64,000 nt of DNA from Clostridium sp. AM34-11AC (GCF_003435375.1 NZ_QWGL01000005.1:75547-139546), one strand, 5' to 3'. Numbered from the stretch's first letter, positions 35,341-44,278 are shown. The notes: a model not told the origin generated them from the letters alone. Numbers and translations: made by a program.

Positions 35341-36447
35341 TCATTCCGCTTTTTTATAATATTGATTCCCGGTTCCAAAAACAAGTCCCGCAAGCTCCAG
35401 CTTTAAAAGGGCTTCCATACATTCTGTCACGGAGAGTCCGCAGAGTGCGGCGATCTCTTCCAGATATCTGGGGCGTGAATCAACCGAAGCATACACCAAA
35501 TTTTCGTTCTTGGCAAGCCTATTTTGTGAAAATTTATGAATCGTTAATTTTCTTTCGTATTTCATCCCAAGGAATTCCAGCACATCCGAGGGGCTTAAAA
35601 GCATGTTCGCACCGCCCTGGATCAGGCGGTTGCAGCCACCGCTTAATGGGTCATTTGCCCGTCCCGGAAGGGCGAAAACTTCTTTTCCCTGCTCCAGGGC
35701 AAAGTCCGCCGTGATAAGGGATCCGCTCTTCTCCCTCGCTTCTATTATAATAACCGCATCGGCGAGGGCGCTGATGATCCGGTTGCGCATGGGGAAATTC
35801 ATGGCGACGGGGCGGGTTCCCGGGACGAACTCCGAGAGGATGCCGCCGTTTTCCTCCATGGCATGGAAAATTTTGTAATTTTCCCGTGGGTAGCAGACGT
35901 TTACCCCGCAGCCCAAGACTGCGTAGGTGGGCTTTCCACGCTCGATGGCGCCTCTGTGGGCATAGCCGTCCACGCCGGCTGCCATGCCGCTGATGATGTT
36001 GACTCCGGCGTTGGCGAGTTCCCCGGCGTAGAAGCCTGCCGCTTCCTTCCCGTACTCCGTGCAGGCCCTCGCACCCACGATGGCCACCGACGGGACCTCG
36101 TTTTCCGGGAGACTGCCTTTTACGAAGAGGGCTGCCGGGCGATCTTTATATGGAAGAAACCGGGTCGGATAGTCCGGGTCGCATTCCGCGATGACGCGGA
36201 TGTTCTTCTGTGCCAGGTCGGCAAACTCCTTCCGCCATGCGGATTCGTGTTTTCTCGACTCCTGGAAGACCTCCGCACGCCGCTCCGTGAGGACTCCTGA
36301 TTTCTGCAGTTCCTGGGGCTTTACCCTCCAGGCAGACAGGTAGGTCCCAAATGTGTCTTTCAGGCCTCTGATTGTTACGCCGCCGAAACCGGGAACGTGG
36401 CAGAGGCAGTAGAGAGCTTCGCGGTCGGTGAGTGTATTACTTGTCAT
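35341..36447 (-). CDS. dprA: DNA processing protein DprA
   Basis: 368 residues. A helical N-terminal part is followed by the Rossmann-like DNA-binding core (VAIVGARACTEYGKEAAGF, SGMAAGVDGYAHRGAI, FPMRNRIISALADAVIIIEA) and a C-terminal winged-helix (RPRYLEEIAALCGLSVTECM). DprA loads RecA on single-stranded DNA during transformation and is widely kept even in non-competent species. It ends 21 bases before topA and follows the ComM-like gene yifB with 17 bases, the conserved order. Confidence 0.95.
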   Translation of the reverse strand: MTSNTLTDREALYCLCHVPGFGGVTIRGLKDTFGTYLSAWRVKPQELQKSGVLTERRAEVFQESRKHESAWRKEFADLAQKNIRVIAECDPDYPTRFLPYKDRPAALFVKGSLPENEVPSVAIVGARACTEYGKEAAGFYAGELANAGVNIISGMAAGVDGYAHRGAIERGKPTYAVLGCGVNVCYPRENYKIFHAMEENGGILSEFVPGTRPVAMNFPMRNRIISALADAVIIIEAREKSGSLITADFALEQGKEVFALPGRANDPLSGGCNRLIQGGANMLLSPSDVLEFLGMKYERKLTIHKFSQNRLAKNENLVYASVDSRPRYLEEIAALCGLSVTECMEALLKLELAGLVFGTGNQYYKKAE

Positions 36448-36464
36448 AATTTCATATTCTCCTT

Positions 36465-38000
36465 TTAATTTCCCCAGAATTTATCGCGGCTCTTCACATA
36501 AGACACTGCTTCACAGAGATCCGCAAGCCGGATTTTCTCTTCTTCTGCAAGATCTGCCGTTGTCCGTGCTACTTTCAGGATTCGGTCATGCATCCTGGCT
36601 GAAAGGGCAAGCTTTTTAAAAATTTCTTCCATAAACTTTTCTTCTTCGCGTCCGAGCCAGCAGAACTTCCGGATATGACGTCCTGACATTTCGCCGTTGC
36701 AGCGGATATTTTCACCTGCAAAACGTTCTCCCTGGATCTTCCTTGCCTGTTCCACACGGGCACGGATTTCACGGGATGATTCGTTATTTCCGCTGCTTCT
36801 GATATCTCCGTAAGTGATCGGTGATGCCTCCACGCAGATATCGATCCGGTCTAACATCGGTCCCGATACTTTCTGTAAATACCGGGTTATTTGTCCATCG
36901 GTGCAGCGACAGCGGGAACGGTCGGGGAAATGACCGCAAGGACAGGGGTTCATGGCCGCAACGAGCTGGAAATTCGCAGGATATGTCACGGAAGCTTCCA
37001 CTCTCGAGACAGTCACCTCCCGTTCCTCCAAAGGCTGACGCAACGTCTCCAGGGCTGCTCTGGAGAATTCCGGAAACTCGTCAATGAACAAAATCCCGCC
37101 GGTGGCAAGAGATATCTCCCCCGGCTTCGGTCTTCTCCCACCTCCGGTCAGCGCCTGAACCGACACGGTGTGATGGGGCGCCCGGAACGGACGTGTCCGG
37201 ATCAAAGGCTCTTTGGCTGTCAGGAGATGGCTCACACTATAGATTTTTGAGATCTCGATGCTCTCTGCGATATCAAGCCCCGGCATGATCGTCGGCATTC
37301 TTTTTGCCAGCATGGTCTTTCCAGCTCCCGCAGGACCAACGATCAAAAGATTGTGTTTTCCAGCTGCCGCCACCTCGGCTGCTCTTCTGAGCAGCGGCTG
37401 ACCGGAAAGTTCTGAAAAGTCCACCTCGTAACGGTTCATGGAATTCTGCAATTCGTCCATATTTATCGTTGACTCCGCCTGCATAGGAAGCTTTCCCGAA
37501 AGCACCTCCAGGAGCTGGCTCAGATCCCGGATCCCATAAAGTTCCATTCCCCCTATAACGGATGCTTCATTCACATTCTCCACAGGTAAAAATACACGTT
37601 TAAAACCACTTTCCCGTGCCTGGTCTGTAAGTGCCATAACCCCAGGAATTCCCCGAACAGTCCCGTCCAGCCCTAGTTCTCCGAACAAGGCAGCGTCTTC
37701 GAGATCTTTCGCCCGAAATCCACCGTAGGCGGATAAAATGGCAGCGGCGATCGCGAGGTCGAATCCGGTCCCTTCCTTTCTAAAATCTGCCGGGGACAGG
37801 TTGATCGTGATCTTTTTGGGCGGCAGGGAAAGTCCGAGATTTTTGATCGCCGTCCGCACCCTGTCTCCGCCTTCCCGTACCTCGGACGCAAGGTAACCTA
37901 CGAGGATCAGCCCCGGAAGTCCATCGCTGACGTCCGCCTCCACGGTCACATTCTTTCCCTCCATGCCGCGAAGGTATATGCTATTGATTTTACTGAACAA
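36465..38000 (-). CDS. YifB/ComM-family AAA ATPase (Mg-chelatase-like)
   Basis: 511 residues. The N-terminal Lon-protease-like domain (VSDGLPGLILVGYLASEVREG, INLSPADFRKEGTGFDLAIA) precedes the Mg-chelatase-type AAA+ domain with Walker A GPAGAGKTMLAKR, Walker B GILFIDEFPEFSR, a Cys cluster CPCGHFPDRSRCRC and an arginine-finger region. In ComM the family is a branch-migration helicase that helps integrate DNA during transformation. The neighbour dprA fits this. The start is the ATG at 38000. Confidence 0.93.
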   Translation of the reverse strand: MFSKINSIYLRGMEGKNVTVEADVSDGLPGLILVGYLASEVREGGDRVRTAIKNLGLSLPPKKITINLSPADFRKEGTGFDLAIAAAILSAYGGFRAKDLEDAALFGELGLDGTVRGIPGVMALTDQARESGFKRVFLPVENVNEASVIGGMELYGIRDLSQLLEVLSGKLPMQAESTINMDELQNSMNRYEVDFSELSGQPLLRRAAEVAAAGKHNLLIVGPAGAGKTMLAKRMPTIMPGLDIAESIEISKIYSVSHLLTAKEPLIRTRPFRAPHHTVSVQALTGGGRRPKPGEISLATGGILFIDEFPEFSRAALETLRQPLEEREVTVSRVEASVTYPANFQLVAAMNPCPCGHFPDRSRCRCTDGQITRYLQKVSGPMLDRIDICVEASPITYGDIRSSGNNESSREIRARVEQARKIQGERFAGENIRCNGEMSGRHIRKFCWLGREEEKFMEEIFKKLALSARMHDRILKVARTTADLAEEEKIRLADLCEAVSYVKSRDKFWGN

Positions 38001-38130
38001 AAAGACTCCTTTCCAAACATGTTTAAGATGTTTTTGCTTTGCTGAATTTTTCAGAACTATTTTTGACAGGTGAATTTTTCACCATTGTTGATAATATAGA
38101 TGTATTTAAGAATGTTTAAGAAAAATATTG
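38001..38130. other. Intergenic leader of yifB-dprA-topA
   Basis: AT-rich stretch with no ORF. It should hold the promoter of the yifB operon, but no pair of boxes with correct spacing was convincing. A mobile repeat begins at 38131. Confidence 0.4.
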
Positions 38131-38263
38131 GTAACTGTTCAGCAAGTCTGCACACTTGCTGCGCTGACCGCAAGAAAACATAGGCTGGAAGGCAAAAATC
38201 CCATCAGTGAAGCTGATCAGGAATGGATTTTTGCGTGTAACTATGAAGGTACTGAATAGTTAC
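38131..38263. mobile_element. 133-bp IS66-like MITE, copy 1
   Basis: Ends GTAACTGTTCAG and its inverse CTGAATAGTTAC (one mismatch) are flanked on both sides by AAATATTG, a perfect 8-bp target duplication (38123-38130 and 38264-38271). Inside, GCAAAAATCC (38192-38201) pairs with GGATTTTTGC (38225-38234) around an ATCAGt/GCTGAT hairpin. It has no coding capacity. GTAA ends plus 8-bp duplications are characteristic of the IS66 family, so this is probably a non-autonomous derivative moved by an IS66-type transposase encoded elsewhere. Confidence 0.88.
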
Positions 38264-38320
38264 AAATATTGAATTTATAGCAGACTGACCCAAAGATCAG
38301 CGCAGCCAGTCTGCCGCTTT

Positions 38321-38502
38321 TATCTCAGTCGAGAAGACTCCCACCTCATTAGGTGGTGAGTAATAGCAAATTTGTCTCAGTGGGCGTTGGGTCTCCGACT
38401 GAGATAAACGCTCCGCGAGGATGCGCAGTGATTCTATATGGAATATGTCAGCTTTGCTGACCCGAATCACGCGCCAAGTCTCACGGACGTTCGACTTGAA
38501 TT
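38321..38502. repeat. Stop-codon-associated structured repeat, copy 2
   Basis: 182 bp, similar to 10697-10868 throughout but with about 11 extra bases near 38431-38441. TATCTCAGTC (38321-38330) pairs with GACTGAGATA (38397-38406). GTCAGC-TTT-GCTGAC is at 38447-38461. The right end TCGACTTGAATT carries part of the stop codon of the lipase gene (stop at 38501-38503). Confidence 0.72.
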
Positions 38503-39436
38503 ATTTGTTCTTCTCATGCTCCTCGATCCACTCCAGAATATCCCCGGATACCTGTTCGCGGTTGAGTTCATTTAAAAGTTCATGCCTCGCGCCCTCATAA
38601 AAGCCGATGGAGAGATCTTCTACCCCTGCTTTATCATAGCGGTCGTAAACTCTCCGCACGCCTTTTGTCTCCTCTCCCACCGGATCTTTGCTTCCGGAGA
38701 GTATCAGGACCGGGAGGTCGGTGCGCATTTTGCCTGCTTTTTCGAGCTTTGCGGTCTTTAAGATCACCTCGAAGAAATCCCGGTACGCGCCCGCAGTGAA
38801 AATAAAGTTCGTCAGCGGATCATCCCCGAAGGCGCGGTCTCTCTTTTCATCCCTGGACAGCCAGTCGTAAGGCGTCTTTGTCGGCTTGAATTTCCGGTTA
38901 TAGTTTCCAAGGGACAGGTTGTAGAGCATTTTGCTCCTGTATCTCGTCCCTTTCCTCTTACAGACAGAGTCCGCCAGCATATATCCGAACCGCACCTCAG
39001 CGTCCTTCGGTGCTCCGGTTCCGAGCAGGATCACACCGTCGATTCCGTCCTTGTAGACGGTCAGATATCGTCTCGCGAAGAACGACCCCATACTGTGCCC
39101 CAAAAGAAAAATCGGCACACCCGGATATTTTCTCTGTGCATGGACCGTCACACGGCGCATATCACGGATCACGGAGACAGCGCCCGCATGGTCACCGAAA
39201 TATCCCCTGTCTTCCTCCGCTGCCGCGGTCTTTCCGTGGCCTAAGTGGTCATTCCCGAGAACATAGATCCCGTGTCCCGCAAGGAATTCCGCAGACTCCC
39301 GGTATCTTCCCACATGTTCCATCATTCCGTGGGCGATCTGGACGACGGCTTTCACCTCGCCGTTTGGAATCCATTCCATACAGTGGAGATTCGCAAGACC
39401 GCTGCTGGATGGTATATAAAATTCATGGATCTCCAT
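38501..39436 (-). CDS. Alpha/beta hydrolase (monoacylglycerol lipase/lysophospholipase type)
   Basis: 311 residues from the ATG at 39436 with AGGAGG upstream. Serine aminopeptidase S33/Hydrolase_4 family. The oxyanion region is QIAHGMMEHVGRY, nucleophile GHSMGSFFARR, and the probable Asp and His lie in LILSGSKDPVGE and EGARHELLNE. No signal peptide, so cytoplasmic. It would cleave monoacylglycerols or lysophospholipids, and the exact ester is unknown. Its stop codon sits at the edge of a repeat element. Confidence 0.87.
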   Translation of the reverse strand: MEIHEFYIPSSSGLANLHCMEWIPNGEVKAVVQIAHGMMEHVGRYRESAEFLAGHGIYVLGNDHLGHGKTAAAEEDRGYFGDHAGAVSVIRDMRRVTVHAQRKYPGVPIFLLGHSMGSFFARRYLTVYKDGIDGVILLGTGAPKDAEVRFGYMLADSVCKRKGTRYRSKMLYNLSLGNYNRKFKPTKTPYDWLSRDEKRDRAFGDDPLTNFIFTAGAYRDFFEVILKTAKLEKAGKMRTDLPVLILSGSKDPVGEETKGVRRVYDRYDKAGVEDLSIGFYEGARHELLNELNREQVSGDILEWIEEHEKNK

Positions 39437-39534
39437 AATTTCTGCCTCCTGTGCATAAAACATTTTCGATTTTAGCTAACAGGCACTCAAATACCCGTTC
39501 CGCCTGTCATCAGTACTCATCGAAGAGTTTTATA

Positions 39535-39563
39535 AATATAGTCCTAGTATAACACGCACTCAA
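39535..39563 (-). promoter_or_regulatory. Possible promoter of the lipase gene
   Basis: Minus strand TTGAGT (39558-39563), 17-base spacer, TATATT (39535-39540), about 100 bases before the start codon. The sequence also offers an alternative TATACT box, so the assignment is tentative. Confidence 0.45.
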
Positions 39564-39685
39564 AACTTTCCCTAGGAAACATCTGTTAAAATTTCATAAA
39601 CTTTATCTAAACCGAAATTAAATGTGTCAGGCGCATTCCGCTATCCTGTATGGTCACCTACACCGGGCTGCACTCTGCGCAGGCG

Positions 39686-39727
39686 CAAAAAGCCCCGCCG
39701 GCGCTCTCACACCAGCGGGGACTTTCT
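39686..39727 (-). terminator. Intrinsic terminator of the arg operon
   Basis: On the minus strand AGTCCCCGC pairs with GCGGGGCTT and is followed by TTTTG. It lies about 50 bases after the argF stop. Confidence 0.8.
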
Positions 39728-39776
39728 AACTTTCCAATGCTTCCAACCTCAATTACAAGACAGTCGTCATGTCCGA

Positions 39777-40688
39777 TCAGTCTTTCTTCATCAGCTTTAC
39801 CATAACAGCCTTCTGCGCATGCAGGCGGTTCTCTGCCTCATTGAAGATCTCGTCGGCATGTTCCTCGAAGACTTCCTCAGTGATCTCCTGTCCGCGGTAT
39901 GCCGGGAGACAGTGCTGGACCATAGCGCCCGCGTTTGCGGCTGCGAGGAGCTGTCTGTTGATCTGGTAGTCCTTGAAGATTTTCTTTCTCTCCTCTTTCT
40001 CCGCTTCTTCTCCCATCGAAGTCCATGTATCTGTGATCAGAATATCCGCACCGGATGCCGCCATAAACGGATCTGTCTCCAAGGCAAACTTATCGCCGTA
40101 GCCCTTCGTGAAATCAAGGACAGCTCCGTCCGGCTTGTATCCGTCCGGTGTCGCGACCGCCACGTTCATTCCGACCTTTAAGCCACCAACGATCAGGGAG
40201 TTTGCCATATTGTTGCCGTCACCGATGAAGCACATTTTGAGTCCGGAGAAGCTTCCGAACTTCTCACGGATCGTCATGAGGTCCGCAAGGACCTGACACG
40301 GATGACAGAAATCCGTCAGGCCGTTGATGACCGGGATGGAACCAAATTTTGCGAGGTCCTCCACTTCCTTCTGCTCGAAGGTACGGATCATGATACCGTC
40401 AAGGTATCTTGACAACACGCGGGCAGTATCCTGAACCGGCTCTCCACGGCCGATCTGCAGATCTCTGGAGGACAGAAACAATGCATGTCCACCCAGCTGA
40501 TACATTCCTGTCTCGAAGGAAACCCTCGTTCTTGTGGAGGATTTCTGGAAGATCATTCCGAGTGTCTGTCCCTTTAAGAGTTCGTGCGGAATGTTGTGCT
40601 TTCTCTCATATTTTAACTGGTCTGCCAGATCCAGAATTCCGGTGATCTCCTCTGTGCTGAGATCCAGTAATTTTAATAAATGATTCAT
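39777..40688 (-). CDS. argF: Ornithine carbamoyltransferase
   Basis: 303 residues. Carbamoyl-phosphate site KSSTRTRVSFE, second motif FCHPCQVLADL and ornithine-specific HCLPAYRG identify OTCase rather than aspartate transcarbamylase. It converts ornithine and carbamoyl phosphate to citrulline. Its ATG overlaps the argD stop by four bases (ATGA), so translation is coupled. Last gene of argC-argB-argD-argF. Because the same enzyme can work in the reverse, fermentative direction, its role is set by this biosynthetic context. Confidence 0.96.
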   Translation of the reverse strand: MNHLLKLLDLSTEEITGILDLADQLKYERKHNIPHELLKGQTLGMIFQKSSTRTRVSFETGMYQLGGHALFLSSRDLQIGRGEPVQDTARVLSRYLDGIMIRTFEQKEVEDLAKFGSIPVINGLTDFCHPCQVLADLMTIREKFGSFSGLKMCFIGDGNNMANSLIVGGLKVGMNVAVATPDGYKPDGAVLDFTKGYGDKFALETDPFMAASGADILITDTWTSMGEEAEKEERKKIFKDYQINRQLLAAANAGAMVQHCLPAYRGQEITEEVFEEHADEIFNEAENRLHAQKAVMVKLMKKD

Positions 40689-41869
40689 GATTCAAATACC
40701 CCTTTCATGGCCTCAAGTGCCTGATCGATCTCTTCATATGTAATAACAAGCGGCGGAAGCAGACGGATCGCGTCCGTTCCGGCTGTCAGGACGAGAACGC
40801 CCTTTTCCATAAGCTTTGCAACATATCCGGCACGCTTTTCCGGATCTACGATGATGCCGAGCATGAGTCCCATGCCGCGGACATTCTTCACTGCCGGGGC
40901 GTGAAATCCCAGGACTTTTTCTTTGATGTAAGCGCCCTTTTCCTCAACCTCTTTTAAGAATTCCGGCTTCATCACCGTGTCGAGGACCACATTCGCAGAT
41001 GCCGCGCTCACCGGATTCCCGCCGAAGGTGGAACCGTGGGTTCCCGGTCCCATAACATCCGCGCAGGACTTCGCAGCCAGCACGCCGCCGATAGGCAGAC
41101 CGCCGCCGAGACCTTTCGCCATGGTCACGATATCTGGAGCAATTCCGTACTGCTCATAGGCGAAGAGGCTTCCGCATCTTCCGATGCCAGTCTGAACCTC
41201 ATCCACGATGAGCAGGATATCGTTCTCCTTACAGTATTTTGCCACACCCTGGACAAATTCCTTATCGAGCGGCAGAACGCCGCCCTCGCCCTGGATCATC
41301 TCCATCATGACGGCACAGCAGGTCTTGTCTGCCTTCGCAGTCACATCAGCCAGATCATTTGCCTTCGCGTAGGCGAAGCCTTCCGTGAATGGGAAGAAGT
41401 ACTGGTGGAACTTCTCCTGGCCGGTTGCCTTTAAGGTTGTAACAGTTCTTCCATGGAAGGACTGGATCAGTGTCACGATGGTGTTCCTTCCCTCGCCGTA
41501 TTTATCGAAGGAATATTTTCTCGCGAGCTTGATGGCGCCCTCATTCGCCTCCGCACCGGAGTTTGCAAAGAAAATTTTTCCCATCCCTGTGGCTGTCACG
41601 AGCTTCTCTGCGGCGCTCACCATGGGCTCCGTGTAGTAAAGGTTGGAAGCGTGCATGAGCTTTTCCGCCTGTTTTGTCACGGCATTTACGATCGCCGGAT
41701 TTCCGTGGCCTAAGCTGTTTACTCCGATCCCGGAGGTCAGATCCACGTACTTTTTTCCGTCGGCATCCCAGAGCGTCGCGCCTTTTCCCTGGTCAAGGAC
41801 GATGTCGAACCGTCCGTATGTATGCATGATATATTCTGAATCTTTTTTCTTGATCTCTTCCGCTGTCAT
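40685..41869 (-). CDS. argD: Acetylornithine aminotransferase
   Basis: 394 residues from the ATG at 41869 (GGAGG upstream). Class III PLP aminotransferase. The PLP lysine lies in TMAKGLGGGLPIGG, with IVDEVQTGIGRCG before it and STFGGNPVSAA after it. It transfers the amino group of glutamate to N-acetylglutamate semialdehyde. The four-base overlap with argF and its place after argB support the assignment. A role also in lysine synthesis is possible, as in other ArgD proteins. Confidence 0.95.
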   Translation of the reverse strand: MTAEEIKKKDSEYIMHTYGRFDIVLDQGKGATLWDADGKKYVDLTSGIGVNSLGHGNPAIVNAVTKQAEKLMHASNLYYTEPMVSAAEKLVTATGMGKIFFANSGAEANEGAIKLARKYSFDKYGEGRNTIVTLIQSFHGRTVTTLKATGQEKFHQYFFPFTEGFAYAKANDLADVTAKADKTCCAVMMEMIQGEGGVLPLDKEFVQGVAKYCKENDILLIVDEVQTGIGRCGSLFAYEQYGIAPDIVTMAKGLGGGLPIGGVLAAKSCADVMGPGTHGSTFGGNPVSAASANVVLDTVMKPEFLKEVEEKGAYIKEKVLGFHAPAVKNVRGMGLMLGIIVDPEKRAGYVAKLMEKGVLVLTAGTDAIRLLPPLVITYEEIDQALEAMKGVFES

Positions 41870-42013
41870 ATCGTACCTCCTGTGGCAACTAATTCGGCAG
41901 ATCCACGCTTTTTCCTGCGTTCTCTCTGCAAAAAACGTGTACTCTGGCACATTCCGCGCCGGATGCGTTTTCTTACAGGAACCTGCATCTTCACATGGAT
42001 CTGCGTCTGCCTT

Positions 42014-42883
42014 TTATGAAAACATGGTTCCTACACCTTCATTTGTAAGCAGCTCGATTAAGATCGAGTGCGGCACACGGCCATCCTGAATGTTCGCGCG
42101 CTCCACGCCCTGACGGACACACTCCACGCAGCAGTTGACCTTCGGGATCATGCCGCCCTTGATGATGCCCTCCCTGACGAGAGACGGAACTTCCGAAACC
42201 TTCAGACGTTTGATCAGTGTGGATTCATCGGACGGATCTCTCAAAAGTCCTCTTACATCCGTGAGCATGATCAGCTTTTTCGCCTTTAACGCGATGGCAA
42301 GCTTCTCAGCCGCTGTATCCGCGTTGATGTTGTAGTTGCAGGTATCGTCAATTCCTGCGGCAACACAGGTAACTACCGGGATATAGCCTTTTTCCAGCAT
42401 ATCAAGGACGATCTGCGGATTTGTCTTAACGATGTCACCCACATAGCCGTATTCCGTTCCGTCCGGATCGTTCAATTTGACTGCCTCAAACAGGCCGCCG
42501 TCCATTCCGCTTATTCCCACGCCTTTTCCTCCGGCATTTTTTAAGAGTGTTACCAGATTCTTATTGAGCTTTCCGCAGAGGACCATCTGGACCGCTTCCA
42601 TCGTCTCTTTGTCTGTATAGCGCAGACCCTTGATGAATTTGGACTCTTTTCCGGTCTTCTTTAAAAGTTCCCCGATCTCCGGACCGCCGCCGTGGACGAG
42701 AACGACTTTCACACCCACGAGATTTAAGAGGACGATGTCACGGATGACCGCCTGCTTTAAATCCTCGTTGATCATGGCGTTTCCGCCGTACTTTACGACT
42801 ACGATCTTTCCATTGTATTCCTGAAGATACGGGAGCGCCTCCACAAGGACGCCCGCTCTTGTCTCCGCTTTCAGATTTTCCAT
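42014..42883 (-). CDS. argB: Acetylglutamate kinase
   Basis: 289 residues from the ATG at 42883 (AAGGAG upstream). Amino acid kinase fold. The phosphate loop KIVVVKYGGNAM, LVHGGGPEIGELLKK and NINADTAAEKLAIALKAKKLIMLTDVRG are characteristic, the last given only as a landmark. In the arginine-sensitive form of the family an N-terminal helix carries feedback inhibition, and the extra N-terminal residues here fit that form. A 39-bp repeat end lies just upstream. Confidence 0.95.
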   Translation of the reverse strand: MENLKAETRAGVLVEALPYLQEYNGKIVVVKYGGNAMINEDLKQAVIRDIVLLNLVGVKVVLVHGGGPEIGELLKKTGKESKFIKGLRYTDKETMEAVQMVLCGKLNKNLVTLLKNAGGKGVGISGMDGGLFEAVKLNDPDGTEYGYVGDIVKTNPQIVLDMLEKGYIPVVTCVAAGIDDTCNYNINADTAAEKLAIALKAKKLIMLTDVRGLLRDPSDESTLIKRLKVSEVPSLVREGIIKGGMIPKVNCCVECVRQGVERANIQDGRVPHSILIELLTNEGVGTMFS

Positions 42884-42916
42884 AAATTTTCTCCTTTTTT
42901 CAGATTGCACCAAATA

Positions 42917-42955
42917 GAATCACGCGCCAAGTCTCACGGACGCTCGACTTGAATT
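42917..42955. repeat. Stop-codon-associated repeat, 39-bp end only (copy 3)
   Basis: GAATCACGCGCCAAGTCTCA and the following CGGACG-CTCGACTTGAATT match the right end of the 38321-38502 element, with one base changed. It sits between argC and argB, with argC's stop codon (42954-42956) at its edge. Either a remnant of a deleted copy or the minimal unit of the family. Confidence 0.65.
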
Positions 42956-43892
42956 ATAAATTCAGTCCCGCTGTCTCCTCAAATCCCAGCATCAGGTTCA
43001 TGTTCTCCACCGCCGCGCCGGAAGCGCCTTTTCCGAGGTTATCAAACAGCGCCGTGATGATCGTCTGACCTTCATGTCCATTGACGACCAGTTCCATGCT
43101 GTCCTTTCCCGCCATGGTTCCGGCGGCGATCATCGGATCCTCATATCCGAACGGATGAACTTTTACGACCTTCTTTCCGTCGTAGTGGGCAGCCAGCGCC
43201 TCGTGGATATCTTTCGCTGTGGGATTTCCCTTTAACATGGAATTCTGCAGCATGACGGTGACAGCCATTCCTTTATAATAGTCATCCACGATCGGGCAGA
43301 ACACCGGAGGAACATCAAGTCCGCAGATCTTCTGCATCTCCGGGAGATGCTTGTGTTTGAGGCTCAGGCTGTAGATTCTCGGCGTGTTGTAGAGTTCCGG
43401 CTTCTCCGGGGACTCGTACTCCGCGATCATCTTCTTTCCGCCTCCAGAGTATCCGGTGAGGGAAAATACAGTGAGGGGCGTCTCCTTCGGGATCATTCCA
43501 GACGCCACAAGTGGATAGACCGGGATCACGAATCCTGACGCATGGCAGCCCGGATTTGCTGTGAATTTTGCATGGACGACTGCATCTTTATGCATATCGG
43601 AAAGCTCCGGAATCCCGTATGCCCAGCCGGGTGCTGTACGGTGCGCCGTGGACGCGTCGATGATCCTCGCGGAATCCTTCTCCACAAAACTCACCGCCTC
43701 CTTCGCCGCCGCATCCGGCAGACAGAGGAAGGTGATATCCGCCGCGTTGATGAGTTTCTTTCTCTCATCCGGGTCTTTCCTCTTTGTTTCATCAATTAAC
43801 AGGAGTTCAATGTCGTCTCTTGATGCAAGTCTGTCGTAGATCTGGAGTCCTGTGGTTCCTTCTTTTCCGTCAATGTATACCTTTGGCTTCAT
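42954..43892 (-). CDS. argC: N-acetyl-gamma-glutamyl-phosphate reductase (type 2)
   Basis: 312 residues from the ATG at 43892 (GAGGAG upstream). The NADP-binding start KVYIDGKEGTTGLQIYDRL and the catalytic Cys in ANPGCHASGFV mark the short, type 2 AGPR family. It reduces N-acetylglutamyl phosphate to the semialdehyde. First gene of the arg operon. argJ or argA is not in the window, so the acetyl-transfer step is encoded elsewhere. Confidence 0.95.
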   Translation of the reverse strand: MKPKVYIDGKEGTTGLQIYDRLASRDDIELLLIDETKRKDPDERKKLINAADITFLCLPDAAAKEAVSFVEKDSARIIDASTAHRTAPGWAYGIPELSDMHKDAVVHAKFTANPGCHASGFVIPVYPLVASGMIPKETPLTVFSLTGYSGGGKKMIAEYESPEKPELYNTPRIYSLSLKHKHLPEMQKICGLDVPPVFCPIVDDYYKGMAVTVMLQNSMLKGNPTAKDIHEALAAHYDGKKVVKVHPFGYEDPMIAAGTMAGKDSMELVVNGHEGQTIITALFDNLGKGASGAAVENMNLMLGFEETAGLNL

Positions 43893-44037
43893 AATTATTC
43901 TCCTCTCGCTCATAGATTGTTCTGGATCCCAGGTTCGTCTTCCACCCGCCGTGAATTTGTGGGGTGTGTTACTGTTTACGCAAGGCGTGGACAGTAACCG
44001 GGGTGCAGATGGAAATCGTGAATATTTTTTGAATAAT

Positions 44038-44075
44038 TTTGCATAATTATAACTCTATATGTATATTTATGCAAG
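44038..44075. promoter_or_regulatory. Tandem ARG boxes overlapping the argC promoter
   Basis: TGTATATTTATGCA (44060-44073) matches the ArgR half-site pattern TGnATnnnnATnCA fully. TGCATAATTATAAC (44040-44053) matches it except for the last two bases. The boxes are spaced about as expected for an ArgR hexamer. On the minus strand a promoter TTGCAT (44069-44074), 17-base spacer, TATAAT (44046-44051), lies exactly under them. Repression by arginine-bound ArgR is the direct reading. Confidence 0.72.
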
Positions 44076-44117
44076 TATTTTTTTGCCTTTTTACAGCGTT
44101 TTTATGAAACTTTCTTT

Positions 44118-44250
44118 GTAACTGTTCAGTAGGTCTGCGCACTTGCTACGCTGACCGTAAGAAAACATAGGCTGGAGGGCAAAAATCCCATCAGCGAAGC
44201 TGATCTGGAATGGATTTTTGCGTGTAACTATGAAGGTACTGAATAGTTAC
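44118..44250. mobile_element. 133-bp IS66-like MITE, copy 2
   Basis: Same length and ends as 38131-38263, with about a dozen base changes. The flanks are CTTTCTTT on both sides (44110-44117 and 44251-44258), a perfect 8-bp target duplication. It lies between the arg operon promoter and the end of the Crp/Fnr gene. Changes in the central part (ATCAGC-GAA-GCTGAT) keep the hairpin paired. Confidence 0.9.
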
Positions 44251-44278
44251 CTTTCTTTTATCATAATTTCCTGCTGCA

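Noticed and set aside
43893..44117. T-box leader upstream of argC
   Set aside because: No T-box consensus or specifier structure is seen. ARG boxes explain control better.
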